Positions 37,107 to 46,823 of a stretch of DNA of 64,000 nt are shown piece by piece; the stretch's first letter is position 1; every line of letters begins with the position of its first letter. This DNA comes from Methanobacteriota archaeon (lineage in GTDB: Archaea > Halobacteriota > Methanosarcinia > Methanotrichales > Methanotrichaceae): positions 1-64,000 of the forward strand of contig JAKPCO010000112.1 of NCBI GenBank assembly GCA_029553285.1, in the 5' to 3' direction. The position numbers and the translations under genes are program-made. Under the pieces are notes generated by a model. The model searched no databases, was not told the origin of the DNA, and saw only the letters and a program-made list of their open reading frames with translations.

Positions 37107-38591
37107 GAGCGCGGCCACAATACCTCTTGTGAACCGCTCGGCGCTCCTCTCGCTCATCACCCTGTCGAGGAGCGTCCGGATCATGTCGCGAACTATGTGG
37201 CCTCCATCGAGCGGTATCGTCGGCAGGCAGTTGAATAGACCCGCGTACATGTTGATCCAGCCTATCCAGAGCAGGAGGTTTGCGATCCAGAATATTTTAC
37301 CACCCAGTGGCTTCGCCCAGCCGGTCGGCTCGAAGAGGTACAGCATCGAGCCGCTGAAGCCCTGGAACCCGTCTGATGTAAAGCCGCCGATGCCCGCAAA
37401 CGGCAATCCCATGAGCGTGTTGAACCCCCTCAACCCGCTTGATGGGATCGATCTCATGAGCGAGAGGAACCTCTCCGCCTGGAACTCCTGAAGGATAACC
37501 CCATTGATGCACAGCGCCGTGCCGGAGATTGCGACCCCCATCATGCCGGTGCCATCACCTTTGGGTGCGAGCTTCACGCTGTAGGTTCCCACAGTGGTGT
37601 TTATCTTCAGAACCTGTCCGGGAGATGTGGAGTTCATGTAATCCCTGAAGCTCTCAAGAGACTCGATTCTTGTGTCATTTATCTCCGTGATCACGAACCT
37701 GTCCGGCATTCCGGCATCCTTCGCCGGCGATCCGTCAAATGTGTCGACCACGAGCACCCCCAGAGCCGGCTCTCCGGAGATCGATGCCCTGCCAGCATCG
37801 TCAAAGAGCTCGAGGGATCTCCCCTCCGACGCGATCCTGTAAAGCTCCTCAAGGCTGCCCGCGCCTGATGCAACCATTCCCGCGCGTATGTCGCCCGCAA
37901 ATCCGCTTTCAGGTTCGACGCTCACAACAATGACCCTGTCGACTGGCGATAGCGCGTTTATGACAGGTCCGAAGAAGAGGGTCAGTGCCAGCGCAGCTAC
38001 CAGAAAATTCGCGATGACTCCTGCAGACAGTATCCTCATCCTTGCCTGTCGTGTTGCCTTTGGGGGATTCCTCTCGTCCCCGAAGAGCTCGGAATCATCC
38101 GGCTCGACGAAGGCGCCTATTGGGAAGAGCAGAAATATCGCACCCATCGATTTTACCCGTATACCCTCGACCCTGCAGAGGATTCCATGTGAGAGCTCGT
38201 GAATCACTATCGTGACGCAGAGAGCGATCCATCCCCACACAAGTGGTATGTACTGATTGACTCCGGGTATGAGCAGAACGTTCCGCGGAGAGCTGTAGCT
38301 CCCGGGCTCGGGTGGCGCCCTCCACATCACATACACCATCAGAAGCAGCAGGAGCATAAAGTAGATCATTCCCGCAAGGACGAGAGGCATGCAGAGTGTC
38401 GTTGTTAAACGCCAGAGACGCCTCGCACCTGCAAGCCTGTCGAGCAGGCCGAGACCCCTGGTCGTCCTCACGAATATCACAGGCCCCCAGCTGCTGATCC
38501 CCCTCTCGCCGCCAATCGCTGTCCCGAGGAGAGAGAGCAGCCCCAGGGCCAGCACGATCAGAACAAGCCACTGCTCGCTGCTGAAATCCAT
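37035..38591 (-). CDS. Site-2-type membrane metalloprotease (M50) with PDZ domain
   Basis: A 518-aa integral membrane protease. Several hydrophobic segments surround the zinc site VIHELSHGILC (HExxH) and the second motif NCLPTIPLDGGHIV near the C-terminus. A PDZ domain lies between (ALGVLVVDTFDGSPAKDAGMPDRFVITEINDTRI). The start is the ATG at 38591, one base after the KH gene stop, rather than 38633 within that gene. Such proteases cut membrane-bound regulators or signal remnants. It is the last gene of the aIF1A-RIO1-KH run. Confidence 0.88.
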   Translation of the reverse strand: MDFSSEQWLVLIVLALGLLSLLGTAIGGERGISSWGPVIFVRTTRGLGLLDRLAGARRLWRLTTTLCMPLVLAGMIYFMLLLLLMVYVMWRAPPEPGSYSSPRNVLLIPGVNQYIPLVWGWIALCVTIVIHELSHGILCRVEGIRVKSMGAIFLLFPIGAFVEPDDSELFGDERNPPKATRQARMRILSAGVIANFLVAALALTLFFGPVINALSPVDRVIVVSVEPESGFAGDIRAGMVASGAGSLEELYRIASEGRSLELFDDAGRASISGEPALGVLVVDTFDGSPAKDAGMPDRFVITEINDTRIESLESFRDYMNSTSPGQVLKINTTVGTYSVKLAPKGDGTGMMGVAISGTALCINGVILQEFQAERFLSLMRSIPSSGLRGFNTLMGLPFAGIGGFTSDGFQGFSGSMLYLFEPTGWAKPLGGKIFWIANLLLWIGWINMYAGLFNCLPTIPLDGGHIVRDMIRTLLDRVMSERSAERFTRGIVAALSWLVISSLIFTVLGPYLAHGIPL

Positions 38592-38592
38592 T

Positions 38593-39117
38593 TCAGAGCT
38601 CCATCTCCAGGAGATCTCTCCGCTTCCTCTCAAGGAAGCTGTAAACGTTGCCGTGTGGCGCGCCGTCGATCAGCATCTCGAGCGCAGAGCGCACGACCTT
38701 TATCTGCTCAGGGTATCCGATGATGGATACTGTCTTTCCGTAGACGGAGATCCTGGCCCCTGTCAGGCTCTCCATCAATTCCCTGGTCCTGCCGTCCTTG
38801 CCTATGATCCTTCCCTTTATCCGGATCATGTCGTTCTTCGTCGCGGCCAGGCTCGAGAGATCCATTATGTCAAGCATGAGCATGTCGTCGTCGAGCAGTG
38901 CGAATGCCCGCTCTGGCGAGAAGCCCCTCGCTATTGCCCTGAGAACATCCATCGCCTTCATGGCTTCCAGGGCATCCCCCTGAGAGGTCACGGTGACAAC
39001 ACCGCTCTCGCTGTCTATATCAAGCGATATTTTGCACCTCTCCTCCAGGTATCTCTTCGTCTCGCCATTCGGGCCTATTACCGCGCCGATCCTGTCGCTG
39101 GGAATCTTGATATTCAT
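38593..39117 (-). CDS. KH-domain RNA-processing protein (Pno1/Dim2-like)
   Basis: A 174-aa protein with two KH domains: IPSDRIGAVIGPNGETKRYLE near the N-terminus and DMIRIKGRIIGKDGRTRELME (GxxG loops GPNG and GKDG), then SVYGKTVSIIGYPEQIKV. Archaeal homologues of Pno1/Dim2 bind the 3' end of 16S rRNA with Nob1 and aid small-subunit maturation. It starts at the base after the RIO1 stop, and the RIO kinase pairing supports the ribosome-assembly role. Confidence 0.9.
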   Translation of the reverse strand: MNIKIPSDRIGAVIGPNGETKRYLEERCKISLDIDSESGVVTVTSQGDALEAMKAMDVLRAIARGFSPERAFALLDDDMLMLDIMDLSSLAATKNDMIRIKGRIIGKDGRTRELMESLTGARISVYGKTVSIIGYPEQIKVVRSALEMLIDGAPHGNVYSFLERKRRDLLEMEL

Positions 39118-39915
39118 CTAAGAACCTCTATCTCCATGCGCACCTTCATCCTCTGATTCTATCCTGCTCCAGATCTCATCCTCAGATCCCACGCCGTAGC
39201 GCTCCCTGAAGAACCTAACCAGATTGGATATATCCCTTTTGAGAAACTCCATCGAGTTCGGGTGGTCGAGCGTCACAGCCTGGCCCATGTCTATCAGCAC
39301 AGGCTCCCCATCATATAGTATGTTGAACTCGCTCAGATCCGCATGGACGAGCCCCGCGCGGTTGTGGAGGGCGACAATATAATCCGCGATCCTCCTGTAG
39401 ACGCGCTCCGCCTCCTCTTTCTCAAGCTCCACCTCTCTGAGAAGAGGCGCAGCAACTCCATCGGTCCCAATGAGGTCCATAACCAGGATGTTCTCCCTGA
39501 CGGTGTAGGGGTGTGGCACACGCACGCCGACCTCCTCTGCCCTGAGCAGGTTCCTGTACTCCTTCCTGGTCCAGGCATTCACAAGGCTGCGCTTGTTGCC
39601 CTTCACGCTTCTGAACCTCGGATCCCCCAGGATATAGTCCTGCATCGCCTTGAAGTCGCTTGTAGCGACCCTGTAGATCTTCAGGGCGAGATGCCTGCCC
39701 CCCCGGCCGAGCGCGTGGAATATGTTTGCCTCCTTCCCACGGCTGATCGAGCCCCCCAGGGCCTCGACATAGCCCTTCTTGGACAGATAGTAGAGGTTCA
39801 TGAGGGTGCGCGTATCAAAAACGTCATCCCTTACCTTCAAATCGTTCGAGTCCTTTATACGCCTGCGGAAGAGATCGATACGCGCGTCGAGCTCCTCCTC
39901 GCTCCTTCGCTTCAT
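39118..39915 (-). CDS. rio1: RIO1 serine protein kinase
   Basis: Atypical kinase/ATPase for small-subunit maturation, 265 aa. Seen: a RIO flexible loop [25 protein letters not shown], the hinge ILVMDLIG, the catalytic loop [12 protein letters not shown] and metal-binding LIDMGQAV. The start ATG overlaps the aIF1A stop as ATGA. The C-terminal tail is acidic. Confidence 0.93.
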   Translation of the reverse strand: MKRRSEEELDARIDLFRRRIKDSNDLKVRDDVFDTRTLMNLYYLSKKGYVEALGGSISRGKEANIFHALGRGGRHLALKIYRVATSDFKAMQDYILGDPRFRSVKGNKRSLVNAWTRKEYRNLLRAEEVGVRVPHPYTVRENILVMDLIGTDGVAAPLLREVELEKEEAERVYRRIADYIVALHNRAGLVHADLSEFNILYDGEPVLIDMGQAVTLDHPNSMEFLKRDISNLVRFFRERYGVGSEDEIWSRIESEDEGAHGDRGS

Positions 39916-40223
39916 GGTGTTGATTTGAGGTATCCCTTGCGCTCAAGCCAGTCGACCTGAGGGCCGGTGTATCTCCATATCACATCCGCCTTGTCGTCCT
40001 GAAACTCCCAGGGAACCACTATTACGACGTCCCCCTCGCGGATCCATATCCGCTTCTTCATCTTTCCCGGTATCCTGGCGATCCTAGTCTGGCCGTCCAT
40101 GCATCTTACCTTGATACGGTTCGAGCCCAGGAGGCTCTCCACGTACCCGAATACCTCCCTGTTCTGCTTGCGAGGGACCCTGACCCTCGTTACAACAGCC
40201 TCGTCAACATCTTTCTGATGCAG
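39912..40223 (-). CDS. eif1A: Translation initiation factor aIF1A (CTG start)
   Basis: An OB-fold factor that binds the ribosomal A site. The core reads [23 protein letters not shown], then [20 protein letters not shown]. Starting at the first GTG (40142) would remove the conserved [19 protein letters not shown]. The frame is open upstream to a stop, and the only likely start is a CTG at 40223 with a near-perfect Shine-Dalgarno sequence (GAGGTGAT) 3-4 bases upstream; the product is then 103 aa, as expected. An out-of-frame ATG at the front opens a 16-codon reading frame over the same region. First gene of the aIF1A-RIO1-KH-protease run. Confidence 0.85.
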   Translation of the reverse strand: MHQKDVDEAVVTRVRVPRKQNREVFGYVESLLGSNRIKVRCMDGQTRIARIPGKMKKRIWIREGDVVIVVPWEFQDDKADVIWRYTGPQVDWLERKGYLKSTP

Positions 40224-40521
40224 CCTATCACCTCAATCATTTTTTATTTGCTGAGCAGATTTATATCGTCCATCAGCCTACATCATGTATTGGGATATCC
40301 TATATAAATAGTTTAGACGCGCCTGGACTGCGACCCCGAAAGTCCCGGATCACGCTTTTCTAAGCTATCCCCGGGGAGAATGCTTTCAGCAGCCCTGCTC
40401 GTGTTAGAATACGCTCGGACCTCCCGGCTGGCTTTCAGCAGCCCCAGGGAGATACCTGCTGCCATCAGCAGCGGTCTGCTCCTGAACGAGTGGCTGGCAG
40501 GTAATCAAGATGATGCCAGTG
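40224..40521 (-). promoter_or_regulatory. Promoter region of the aIF1A operon
   Basis: Minus-strand TATA candidates are CGATATAAATC (about 40257-40267), which would place transcription start about 15 bases before the CTG, and CTATTTATATAGG (about 40301-40313). Farther out a 14-base direct repeat GCTTTCAGCAGCCC occurs at 40382-40395 and 40431-40444. No gene is supported. Confidence 0.5.
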
Positions 40522-40635
40522 GGATCTTATGTTTTTGCCAACTTATAAGTTGTGTGTGGCTGCTGGAAGCGGCCGTTCACCAGGAACGCATTTCAGAAAC
40601 AGTGCCGCTCCGGTCAAGTCCAGATTGCAAGAGCG
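40522..40635 (-). mobile_element. Miniature inverted-repeat element, family 1, copy 6 (degenerate)
   Basis: Recognisable by GGATCTTATG at the left, GCCAACTTATAAG, GTGTGGCTGCTGGAAGC, GAACGCAT and CAAGAGCG at the right, in the same orientation as copies 1 and 4. Both ends have lost bases and no target duplication is seen, so it is an old copy. Confidence 0.65.
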
Positions 40636-40738
40636 AATCGCTTTTTGAGATCATGATCCGATTCTTAGAGACGCTCTTCTTCTGAGGCAGCATCTGAGCC
40701 CTCTCATCTCGATCTGCCTCTGGATGTACAGCTGCAGA

Positions 40739-41917
40739 TCATCCCGCGATGAGCATCCTGATGAGATCCTTCCCCTCGACCCTTCCATAGCCTCCCCTGG
40801 ACGCTGAGATCTCGTCGAAGACATCTACAGAATCCGCATCTATTCCAGACCCGGCTATCGCGAATGGCACCGGGTCGGTGGAGTGTGTTCTTATCTTTAT
40901 GGGCGTGGGATGATCCGGGAGAAGAAGCACACGCCACGGCTCTCCAGATCTCTTCAGGCCGCTGATCATCGGGCCAACCACCCTCTCATCGAAGAGCTCT
41001 ATCGCTCTTATCTTCTGTTCCACATCCCCCGAGTGTGCGGCCTCGTCCGGCGCCTCTATATGAAGATAGACGATGTCCACTGATCCAAGAGCTCTGAGCG
41101 CGGCCTCGACCTTGCCAGCGTAGTTGGTATCGATCGTGCCCGTCGCCCCCGGAACATCGATCACGCGCCAGCCAGCGTAGACCCCCAGCCCTTTCAGAAG
41201 ATCAACCGCTGAGATCACCGCGCCATCCAAACCGTAGATGTCATGAAACCTGGGCATCGACGGCGCAGGCCCCTGCCCCCAGAGCCAGATCATGTTTGCG
41301 GGCTTCAAACCCATGCTCACGCGCCTGCGATTGACAGGATGGTTCTCGAGCAGCGGCCGGGCCCTCTCCATGATGTCTATGAGGATGTGCGCATCATCCC
41401 CCCTGGGAAGATGATCTGATATGGGTTTGCCCATTATATCATGCGGTGGCGTGCAGACCGCATCCCTGCATGCTGTTAACACAACGATGTTCCTGTAGCT
41501 CACCCCAGGATATATCCTGCCGCCCGGCACAACATTCTTCAGGGATCTCGCTATCTCAGCGCCCTCCTCAGATGTGATATGACCGGCGCTGTAGTCGTCC
41601 ATGATGCCATCAATCACAGTGACGAAATTGCATCTGAACGCGATCTCGTTCTCCCCAAGAGGTACCCGCATCGCAGCAGCCTCAAGGGGGGCCCGCCCTG
41701 TGTAATACCTCCTCGGATCATATCCCATTATGGAGAGGTTTGCCACATCGCTTCCAGGGGTCATGCCCTCAGGCACCGTCCGGGCGAGACCGCATCGCCC
41801 TATGCGCCCGATGAGATCCATGTTCTGCTTGCATGCAGCCTGCAGGGGCGTTCTCCCGCCCAGAGCCTCCAGCGGCCAGTCGGCCATTCCATCTCCGAGA
41901 AGCACCACGTACTTCAC
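40739..41917 (-). CDS. apgM: Cofactor-independent phosphoglycerate mutase (archaeal)
   Basis: Interconverts 3- and 2-phosphoglycerate without bisphosphoglycerate. The 392-aa protein begins KYVVLLGDGMADWPLEALGG, with the metal-binding Asp. PGSDVANLSIMGYDP contains the catalytic Ser, and IEAPDEAAHSGD and LLPDHPTPIKIRTHS supply the other metal ligands. This is the archaeal ApgM form, used mainly for gluconeogenesis in a methanogen. It is followed, upstream on the strand, by mcrC 6 bases away. Confidence 0.94.
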   Translation of the reverse strand: MKYVVLLGDGMADWPLEALGGRTPLQAACKQNMDLIGRIGRCGLARTVPEGMTPGSDVANLSIMGYDPRRYYTGRAPLEAAAMRVPLGENEIAFRCNFVTVIDGIMDDYSAGHITSEEGAEIARSLKNVVPGGRIYPGVSYRNIVVLTACRDAVCTPPHDIMGKPISDHLPRGDDAHILIDIMERARPLLENHPVNRRRVSMGLKPANMIWLWGQGPAPSMPRFHDIYGLDGAVISAVDLLKGLGVYAGWRVIDVPGATGTIDTNYAGKVEAALRALGSVDIVYLHIEAPDEAAHSGDVEQKIRAIELFDERVVGPMISGLKRSGEPWRVLLLPDHPTPIKIRTHSTDPVPFAIAGSGIDADSVDVFDEISASRGGYGRVEGKDLIRMLIAG

Positions 41918-41923
41918 GCGCGA

Positions 41924-42553
41924 TCACTCGGTTCTCTTCGATTCCATTTCAGCGAGGTGTTTGTTCAGGACCTTGGCAAGCGTGTTGAGCTTGCTCCTGC
42001 CACATGTCGCGCCTCTTGTCACTCCGGTGACGATATCCACAACAGTGCCCTTTGTGACCTGCCTGCTCTTCGGTGGCATGACGACCCGCGTTTTCACGCC
42101 CTCCTTTGCGAAGTCCTCGAAGTCCACCGGGCATTGCGATACGACGACAGCAGGAATATCGACAAACGCGAGGATGTCTCTCGTCTTGTAGATGACATGA
42201 GACTTCACGTTGCCGAGGTGTATCACGGCTATCTTGTGCCGCTGTATCTGCTCGATCTCCTTCGGGGTCAAACCGAATGTCGGGCCGTAGCCCCTCGACG
42301 CCTGCGGGAAGGAGTCAGGAACGCCAGTCCCGGCCTCCAGAACCAGAACGCTCGTCTGTATGCCCTCCCTTCTCAGCCCGTAAGTTATCTCGCAGACGGG
42401 TTTTGTGATGTGCCTCCTGCCTGGGGACATCGCGATCGCTATAACATCCGGCCTCGCAGCCTCTGATAGGGTGCCCCTCTGCGCGAGCCCACCACCCTTT
42501 GCCAGCCCCATGCTCTCCCTGCAGTCCACGACCTGGGTCTGCCTGCCGATCAT
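41924..42553 (-). CDS. mcrC: Methyl-coenzyme M reductase activation protein McrC
   Basis: A 209-aa protein of the McrC family ([64 protein letters not shown]). McrC is encoded in many mcr operons and is part of the ATP-dependent complex that activates methyl-coenzyme M reductase (component A3a). Here it lies away from mcrBDGA, beside apgM. The start [11 protein letters not shown] is the first ATG. Confidence 0.92.
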   Translation of the reverse strand: MIGRQTQVVDCRESMGLAKGGGLAQRGTLSEAARPDVIAIAMSPGRRHITKPVCEITYGLRREGIQTSVLVLEAGTGVPDSFPQASRGYGPTFGLTPKEIEQIQRHKIAVIHLGNVKSHVIYKTRDILAFVDIPAVVVSQCPVDFEDFAKEGVKTRVVMPPKSRQVTKGTVVDIVTGVTRGATCGRSKLNTLAKVLNKHLAEMESKRTE

Positions 42554-42758
42554 GCATCAGACTCTGAGCTCAATGCTGATATAGTCTTTGCCCTGCAGCG
42601 AGAGGTTTCGATGCCCACATTACCATTTGGACTCGCAAAGCCTGTTTTTTAGAATTCCAACAGAGAGGTATCGATCATCTTGACGAACAACAGAATCGAT
42701 CTCCATGTCCTCAAGGTATCAAGAGCTGCAAGATGCTGGATCCTGGCACATTCCACAA

Positions 42759-44741
42759 TCAAGCATCTAAGAGGCTTCTCGATCGCCGCTTGGCCTCGAG
42801 CCTCTCCTCCCTGAGCCTCTCAGCCCTGTACTCCTCGATGATGCTCCTGAGCCTCTCAGCCCTCTTCTCCGCCTCGTATGCCTTTCTCTGCTCCTCCCAT
42901 CTCTCCTTCGCGGCCTTCAGCATCTCAGGATCCACGAATGATATCCCGTCTATCGTCTTTATTGAGAGATCTTCTGCGCTGAGCACGGGAACGGATTTCT
43001 CCATGAAGTACTCCCTCATCCTCTGAGGCATATCCTTCATGACAACCACAGCCTCCACTTCAAGATCTGCGATGAGATCAGCCGTGTTCGGGCCACCGCC
43101 CGACGGATCCTGGAGCAGGATGAGATCCCCCCTGCCAATGGACCACCTGCTCCTCGCGGAGAGGATCGCCTCCTTTGAGAAGACAGGAACAGGCTTCAGC
43201 TTTCTGTATCCTGCCATCTCCTCTATCCGCTCCGCCTTCCTGATCCTCTGCGCCTCTGCCCGGAAACTCCGCAGGCGTTTGCGCTCGGCCCTCAGCAGAT
43301 TTCTGAGCCTATCGATCTCCTTATCTCTTATCCGGATCTCGTGGTCGCGCTTCATCTCCCTGTAGGCCCTGTCCTCCAGCTTCTCCAGCTGTCTCTTCAG
43401 CTCCGAGATCTCTTTATCCTTAGAGGATATCTCAGCCCGGAGGTCCTCCACGTACTCCCTGAGGTTTCTGACCTGCTCTGTCAGAAGCCTCAGCTCCTCA
43501 GGCCTGGGCTGCGGGATCTGCGGAGGCTCTTCAGGTGACTGCGCAGGCGCCTCATCAGCCTCCAGAAGCTCCGCCATCGCCTTCTCGATGGAGTAACCCC
43601 TCACCACAAGCGCCTTCACCTCGTCCGGGTTCACATCCCTCGAGATCTTCTTCTCCACCTGGCTGAACTTGTTTCTGTACTTTTTGAATGCGCTCATGGC
43701 AGCTGCAAGCGCGTCCCTCTCGTGATCGTTCCTGTAGTTGAACGGCCTTGCCAGCATTATCTTATCCTCCGCGGCCAGATCCTCTCCGGGCGAGAAGAGA
43801 ACCGCATTGAACGCCCGCTTGATCTTCTCCACGGCCCCTGGTGCTGGCGAGACGTCCGTGGCCACTATCAGGGGTCTTCCGCGCGCCGCTATCCACTCAA
43901 TGACATCCGAGGACGACATGGTTCTGGCCGAGACGATATCGACGAGCTCTCCCCTGAGGTTGAGGGCTGCGAGCCCTGTTGTGGTCCCGGGATCTATGCC
44001 AACGATTATGTAGTCCCTGCGCTGCTGCAGTGGCACGAACTGCAGATGCTGCCGCGGTATGGGTGCAACGCGTATCTGGACGTCTCCCCTCGAGCTGGAA
44101 TGCACCGGCACCCTATCCCTGGGCGCCTCGACCACGAACTCGCATCTTATGTAACCGCCGAGCCCCTCCACAGCCTTCATTGTGAACTCCAGCCCGCTCT
44201 CTTTGAGATTGTGCTCGATCTCTCTGGAGAGAAGCTTCACGTTTCCGTGTATCTTCCTGGAGTATCTGTTCTGGCTCCATCCACCCCTTCCGGGAGAGCG
44301 CCTCCGGCTCACCTTTATCCAGGTCCTGTCCTCAAAGACGGATACAGCACACCCGATGCCCTTTGCGGCAAGGCGTGCACACGCCTCAGCCTCGTGCATC
44401 GGATTCAGCCTGTCAAAGACGATTCCATGCCACCTCGCCACCTTGACAAGCGGCTCTGGACGATCCCCTCCGGTCACCTGGACGATTCTGGTGCCGGGGG
44501 GGAACAGCCTCATGAGGACTGTGAGCTCGTTCCTGTCCGCGGCGAGCTCGTAGATATTATCCACAGCTATGATGTCCGGCTTCTTCTCTCTTATAATCCG
44601 GATGAGCTTCTGCCTGCTAATCATGTCATAGCAGTAGCTGCTCTCCCCATCTATCACAAAAAGCGCGTAGCTCGGCTGGCTCCTGCCTCTGGGAGAGCCG
44701 CTGGCGATATCCACACCGAATATCCTGCTATCCATCATCAA
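42759..44741 (-). CDS. DUF460 protein with RNase H-like fold and coiled coil (660 aa)
   Basis: Conserved archaeal protein of unknown function. The N-terminus (RIFGVDIASGSP) and a second repeat near residue 250 (IIVGIDPGTTTGLAALNLRGELVD) look like RuvC/RNase H-type nuclease folds, with GIDPGTTTG the strongest resemblance. Residues 355-420 include NDHERDALAAAMSAFKKY, a typical end of that fold. A long coiled coil (about 420-525, rich in Glu/Lys/Arg) follows, then a small C-terminal domain (IGRGDLILLQDPSGGG) and a charged tail. It overlaps the end of RIO2 by 14 bases, suggesting a role with RNA or ribosomes. Confidence 0.85.
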   Translation of the reverse strand: MMMDSRIFGVDIASGSPRGRSQPSYALFVIDGESSYCYDMISRQKLIRIIREKKPDIIAVDNIYELAADRNELTVLMRLFPPGTRIVQVTGGDRPEPLVKVARWHGIVFDRLNPMHEAEACARLAAKGIGCAVSVFEDRTWIKVSRRRSPGRGGWSQNRYSRKIHGNVKLLSREIEHNLKESGLEFTMKAVEGLGGYIRCEFVVEAPRDRVPVHSSSRGDVQIRVAPIPRQHLQFVPLQQRRDYIIVGIDPGTTTGLAALNLRGELVDIVSARTMSSSDVIEWIAARGRPLIVATDVSPAPGAVEKIKRAFNAVLFSPGEDLAAEDKIMLARPFNYRNDHERDALAAAMSAFKKYRNKFSQVEKKISRDVNPDEVKALVVRGYSIEKAMAELLEADEAPAQSPEEPPQIPQPRPEELRLLTEQVRNLREYVEDLRAEISSKDKEISELKRQLEKLEDRAYREMKRDHEIRIRDKEIDRLRNLLRAERKRLRSFRAEAQRIRKAERIEEMAGYRKLKPVPVFSKEAILSARSRWSIGRGDLILLQDPSGGGPNTADLIADLEVEAVVVMKDMPQRMREYFMEKSVPVLSAEDLSIKTIDGISFVDPEMLKAAKERWEEQRKAYEAEKRAERLRSIIEEYRAERLREERLEAKRRSRSLLDA

Positions 44742-45591
44742 CCTTTATCTTTCGGATGACTTCTTCTGGTTCCAGATCTATTTTGTATCTGCGCTTAAAG
44801 TATTTCAGTATGTTGGAGACATCCCTTGAGAGAAGCTCCTCAGCGCTCTCGTGATCCCTGCCAACTGCCTGAGGCCAGTCGATAATGGTTATGTCATCCC
44901 CCACGATGACATTGTACTCGCTCAGGTCTGCGTGTATCACTCCGAGCCTGTAAGCCTTCCTCATCTCCTCAAGGATTCTGTTGAGATAGAATGCAGGATC
45001 ATCAAGATCGGTCTTTGTGAGAAGCGCCCCGGGGACCCTCTCCATCACAACGGCATGCCTGCTTCTGGCAACTGGTCTGGGGACAGCCACAGATGGGTAA
45101 AGCCTTCTCATCACCTCAAACTCAGTTCTGGCCGCAAGAGCTGAAGCATATATCCATGCGACCTTCGGCCTGTCCCTGAGATAGTCCCTGACCCTTCTCA
45201 CCCTGGAGAAGCTGGTCCTCCCCTCCCGGTGGAACTTTATAACCAGCGGAATGTCATTCAGGGCCTCATGGACGACGGACTCCTTGCCGACGCCCAGCCT
45301 GTCGCCAAGCGATGCCACGAAGCCCCTCCTGACGAGATCGTGAAGGGCGAGAAGATCGTATGCTGCAAACTCGATCTGGTACCCCTCGTACGGCACACTC
45401 GTGTAGGAGACGAGCTTTCTGCCTGAAAGCAGCCTGAGATAGTACTCAGCCTTCGAGGCCGGTATGCCGGAGATGGCCGAGATCTCCTCGAGGGGCACCC
45501 ACTCCCTCCGGCGCATTCCGGCCTCTATGGCTTTCAGTATGCACACATCCTCGGATCTGAGGCTGAGAAACCGCTCTGCCAGCTCTATCAC
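44728..45591 (-). CDS. rio2: RIO2 serine protein kinase
   Basis: A 287-aa kinase. An N-terminal winged helix (REWVPLEEISAISGIPASKAEYYL) distinguishes RIO2 from RIO1. The kinase part has RLGVGKESVVHEALNDIPLVIKFHREG (ATP loop and Lys), MERVPG hinge, GVIHADLSEYNVIV catalytic loop and IIDWPQAV. It matures the small ribosomal subunit. The start is a GTG at 45591. The second RIO kinase of the window. Confidence 0.92.
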   Translation of the reverse strand: MIELAERFLSLRSEDVCILKAIEAGMRRREWVPLEEISAISGIPASKAEYYLRLLSGRKLVSYTSVPYEGYQIEFAAYDLLALHDLVRRGFVASLGDRLGVGKESVVHEALNDIPLVIKFHREGRTSFSRVRRVRDYLRDRPKVAWIYASALAARTEFEVMRRLYPSVAVPRPVARSRHAVVMERVPGALLTKTDLDDPAFYLNRILEEMRKAYRLGVIHADLSEYNVIVGDDITIIDWPQAVGRDHESAEELLSRDVSNILKYFKRRYKIDLEPEEVIRKIKVDDG

Positions 45592-45614
45592 GCTGATGAT
45601 CTCGTTCTCTCAGG

Positions 45615-46823
45615 CTAAATCCCTTTGCCTGTGTATGAGAGCCATCTGCTCTCAAGATCATCAGAGTTCATCGTCGATATAACGTAGTCCGCAAACTCCC
45701 TGCCGGTGGCACCTCCCGGCCTGCCGGTCATCACCAGTTTCCTCTCGAACTGGCAGCAGATGTCCAGGGCCATCTCGAGCTTCCTCGCCTTTTCAACCAT
45801 CCCGACGTGACGGAGCATCATCGTCGAGGCGCGCATGATGCTCGATGGATCCGCGTACTGCGCCCTTCCCTCCTGTACCATCCTCGGGGCTGAGCCGTGT
45901 ATCGCTTCGAACATAGCATATCTTTTGCCTATATTCGCGCTTCCCGCTGTCCCCACGCCTCCCTGGAACTCCGCAGCCTCATCAGTGAGTATATCTCCGT
46001 ATAGGTTTGGAAGAACTATGACCCTGAAGTCCCGCCTCCTCTTTGCATCCACGAGCTTCGCCGCCATTATGTCGACGAACCAGTCGTCGAAGGTTATCTC
46101 AGGGTACTCTTTAGCGATGGATCTCGCGATCTCGAGGAACTTCCCGTCTGTTGTTTTCACGACATTTGCCTTTGTCACCACAGATACCCTGTTGATTCTG
46201 TTCCTCCTGGCATAATCGAAGGCAAGCCGTATTATCCGCTCCGAGCCCTGTGTGGTTATGACCTTGAAATCGACCGCAAGATCTTCGGTGACGTTGAGAC
46301 CCTTGCTTCCGAGGACGTACTCGCCCTCGGTGTTCTCCCTGAAGAAGACCCAGTCTATCCCCTCGGATGGTATCGAGACGGGTCTCACGTTTGCGAAGAG
46401 ATCAAGCTCGCGGCGCATCGCCACGTTTGCGCTCTCCAGGTTTGGCCATGGATCCCCCTTCTTCGGCGTTGTGAGCGGGCCCTTCAGTATCACATGGCAC
46501 TTCTTCAGGGCCTCAAGAGCATCATCAGGCAGAGCCTTCATCGCCCTTGCCCTCTCCTCTATGCTGAGCCCCTCGATCTTCCGGAACTCAACATCCCCGC
46601 GCTCTATCTCATCCCTCAGGAGGCTCTGGAGGACCCTTATGGCCTCGCCTGTTATGTAAGGTCCGATTCCATCGCCATCGACGTATCCTATGATCAGCGG
46701 CTTCAGATCGCTGTAGTCTATCCACCCGCCGGCAGCCTTCATCTGCTCAACCCTCGCAAGCTGCTCCTCCAGAAGCCTGCCGAAATGCTCCTTCGCCCTC
46801 TCTATAGCCTCTTTATGGTTCAT
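45615..46823 (-). CDS. icd: Isocitrate dehydrogenase family enzyme (402 aa)
   Basis: Oxidative decarboxylase of the isocitrate/isopropylmalate dehydrogenase family. VDGDGIGPYI at the N-terminus, LKGPLTTPKKG, the substrate loop ESANVAMRRELDLFANVRP (isocitrate-type Ser and Asn), FFRENTEGEYVLG and the metal/NADP part NLYGDILTDEAAEFQGGVG, then FEAIHGSAPR. The LTTP and S-x-NVAMR pattern fits isocitrate rather than isopropylmalate. It supplies 2-oxoglutarate through the partial oxidative branch. Cofactor preference is not clear from the sequence. Confidence 0.85.
   Translation of the reverse strand: MNHKEAIERAKEHFGRLLEEQLARVEQMKAAGGWIDYSDLKPLIIGYVDGDGIGPYITGEAIRVLQSLLRDEIERGDVEFRKIEGLSIEERARAMKALPDDALEALKKCHVILKGPLTTPKKGDPWPNLESANVAMRRELDLFANVRPVSIPSEGIDWVFFRENTEGEYVLGSKGLNVTEDLAVDFKVITTQGSERIIRLAFDYARRNRINRVSVVTKANVVKTTDGKFLEIARSIAKEYPEITFDDWFVDIMAAKLVDAKRRRDFRVIVLPNLYGDILTDEAAEFQGGVGTAGSANIGKRYAMFEAIHGSAPRMVQEGRAQYADPSSIMRASTMMLRHVGMVEKARKLEMALDICCQFERKLVMTGRPGGATGREFADYVISTMNSDDLESRWLSYTGKGI

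Noticed and set aside
40380-40685. 101-residue plus-strand frame
   Set aside because: It runs through a degenerate miniature element and a direct repeat; no Shine-Dalgarno sequence.
41003-41012. CGCTCTTAT inside apgM (and a similar GCTCTTAT near 34008 in the GTPase gene)
   Set aside because: Only the terminal 8-9 bases match; there is no partner end or interior, and the reading frames continue, so these are chance matches.
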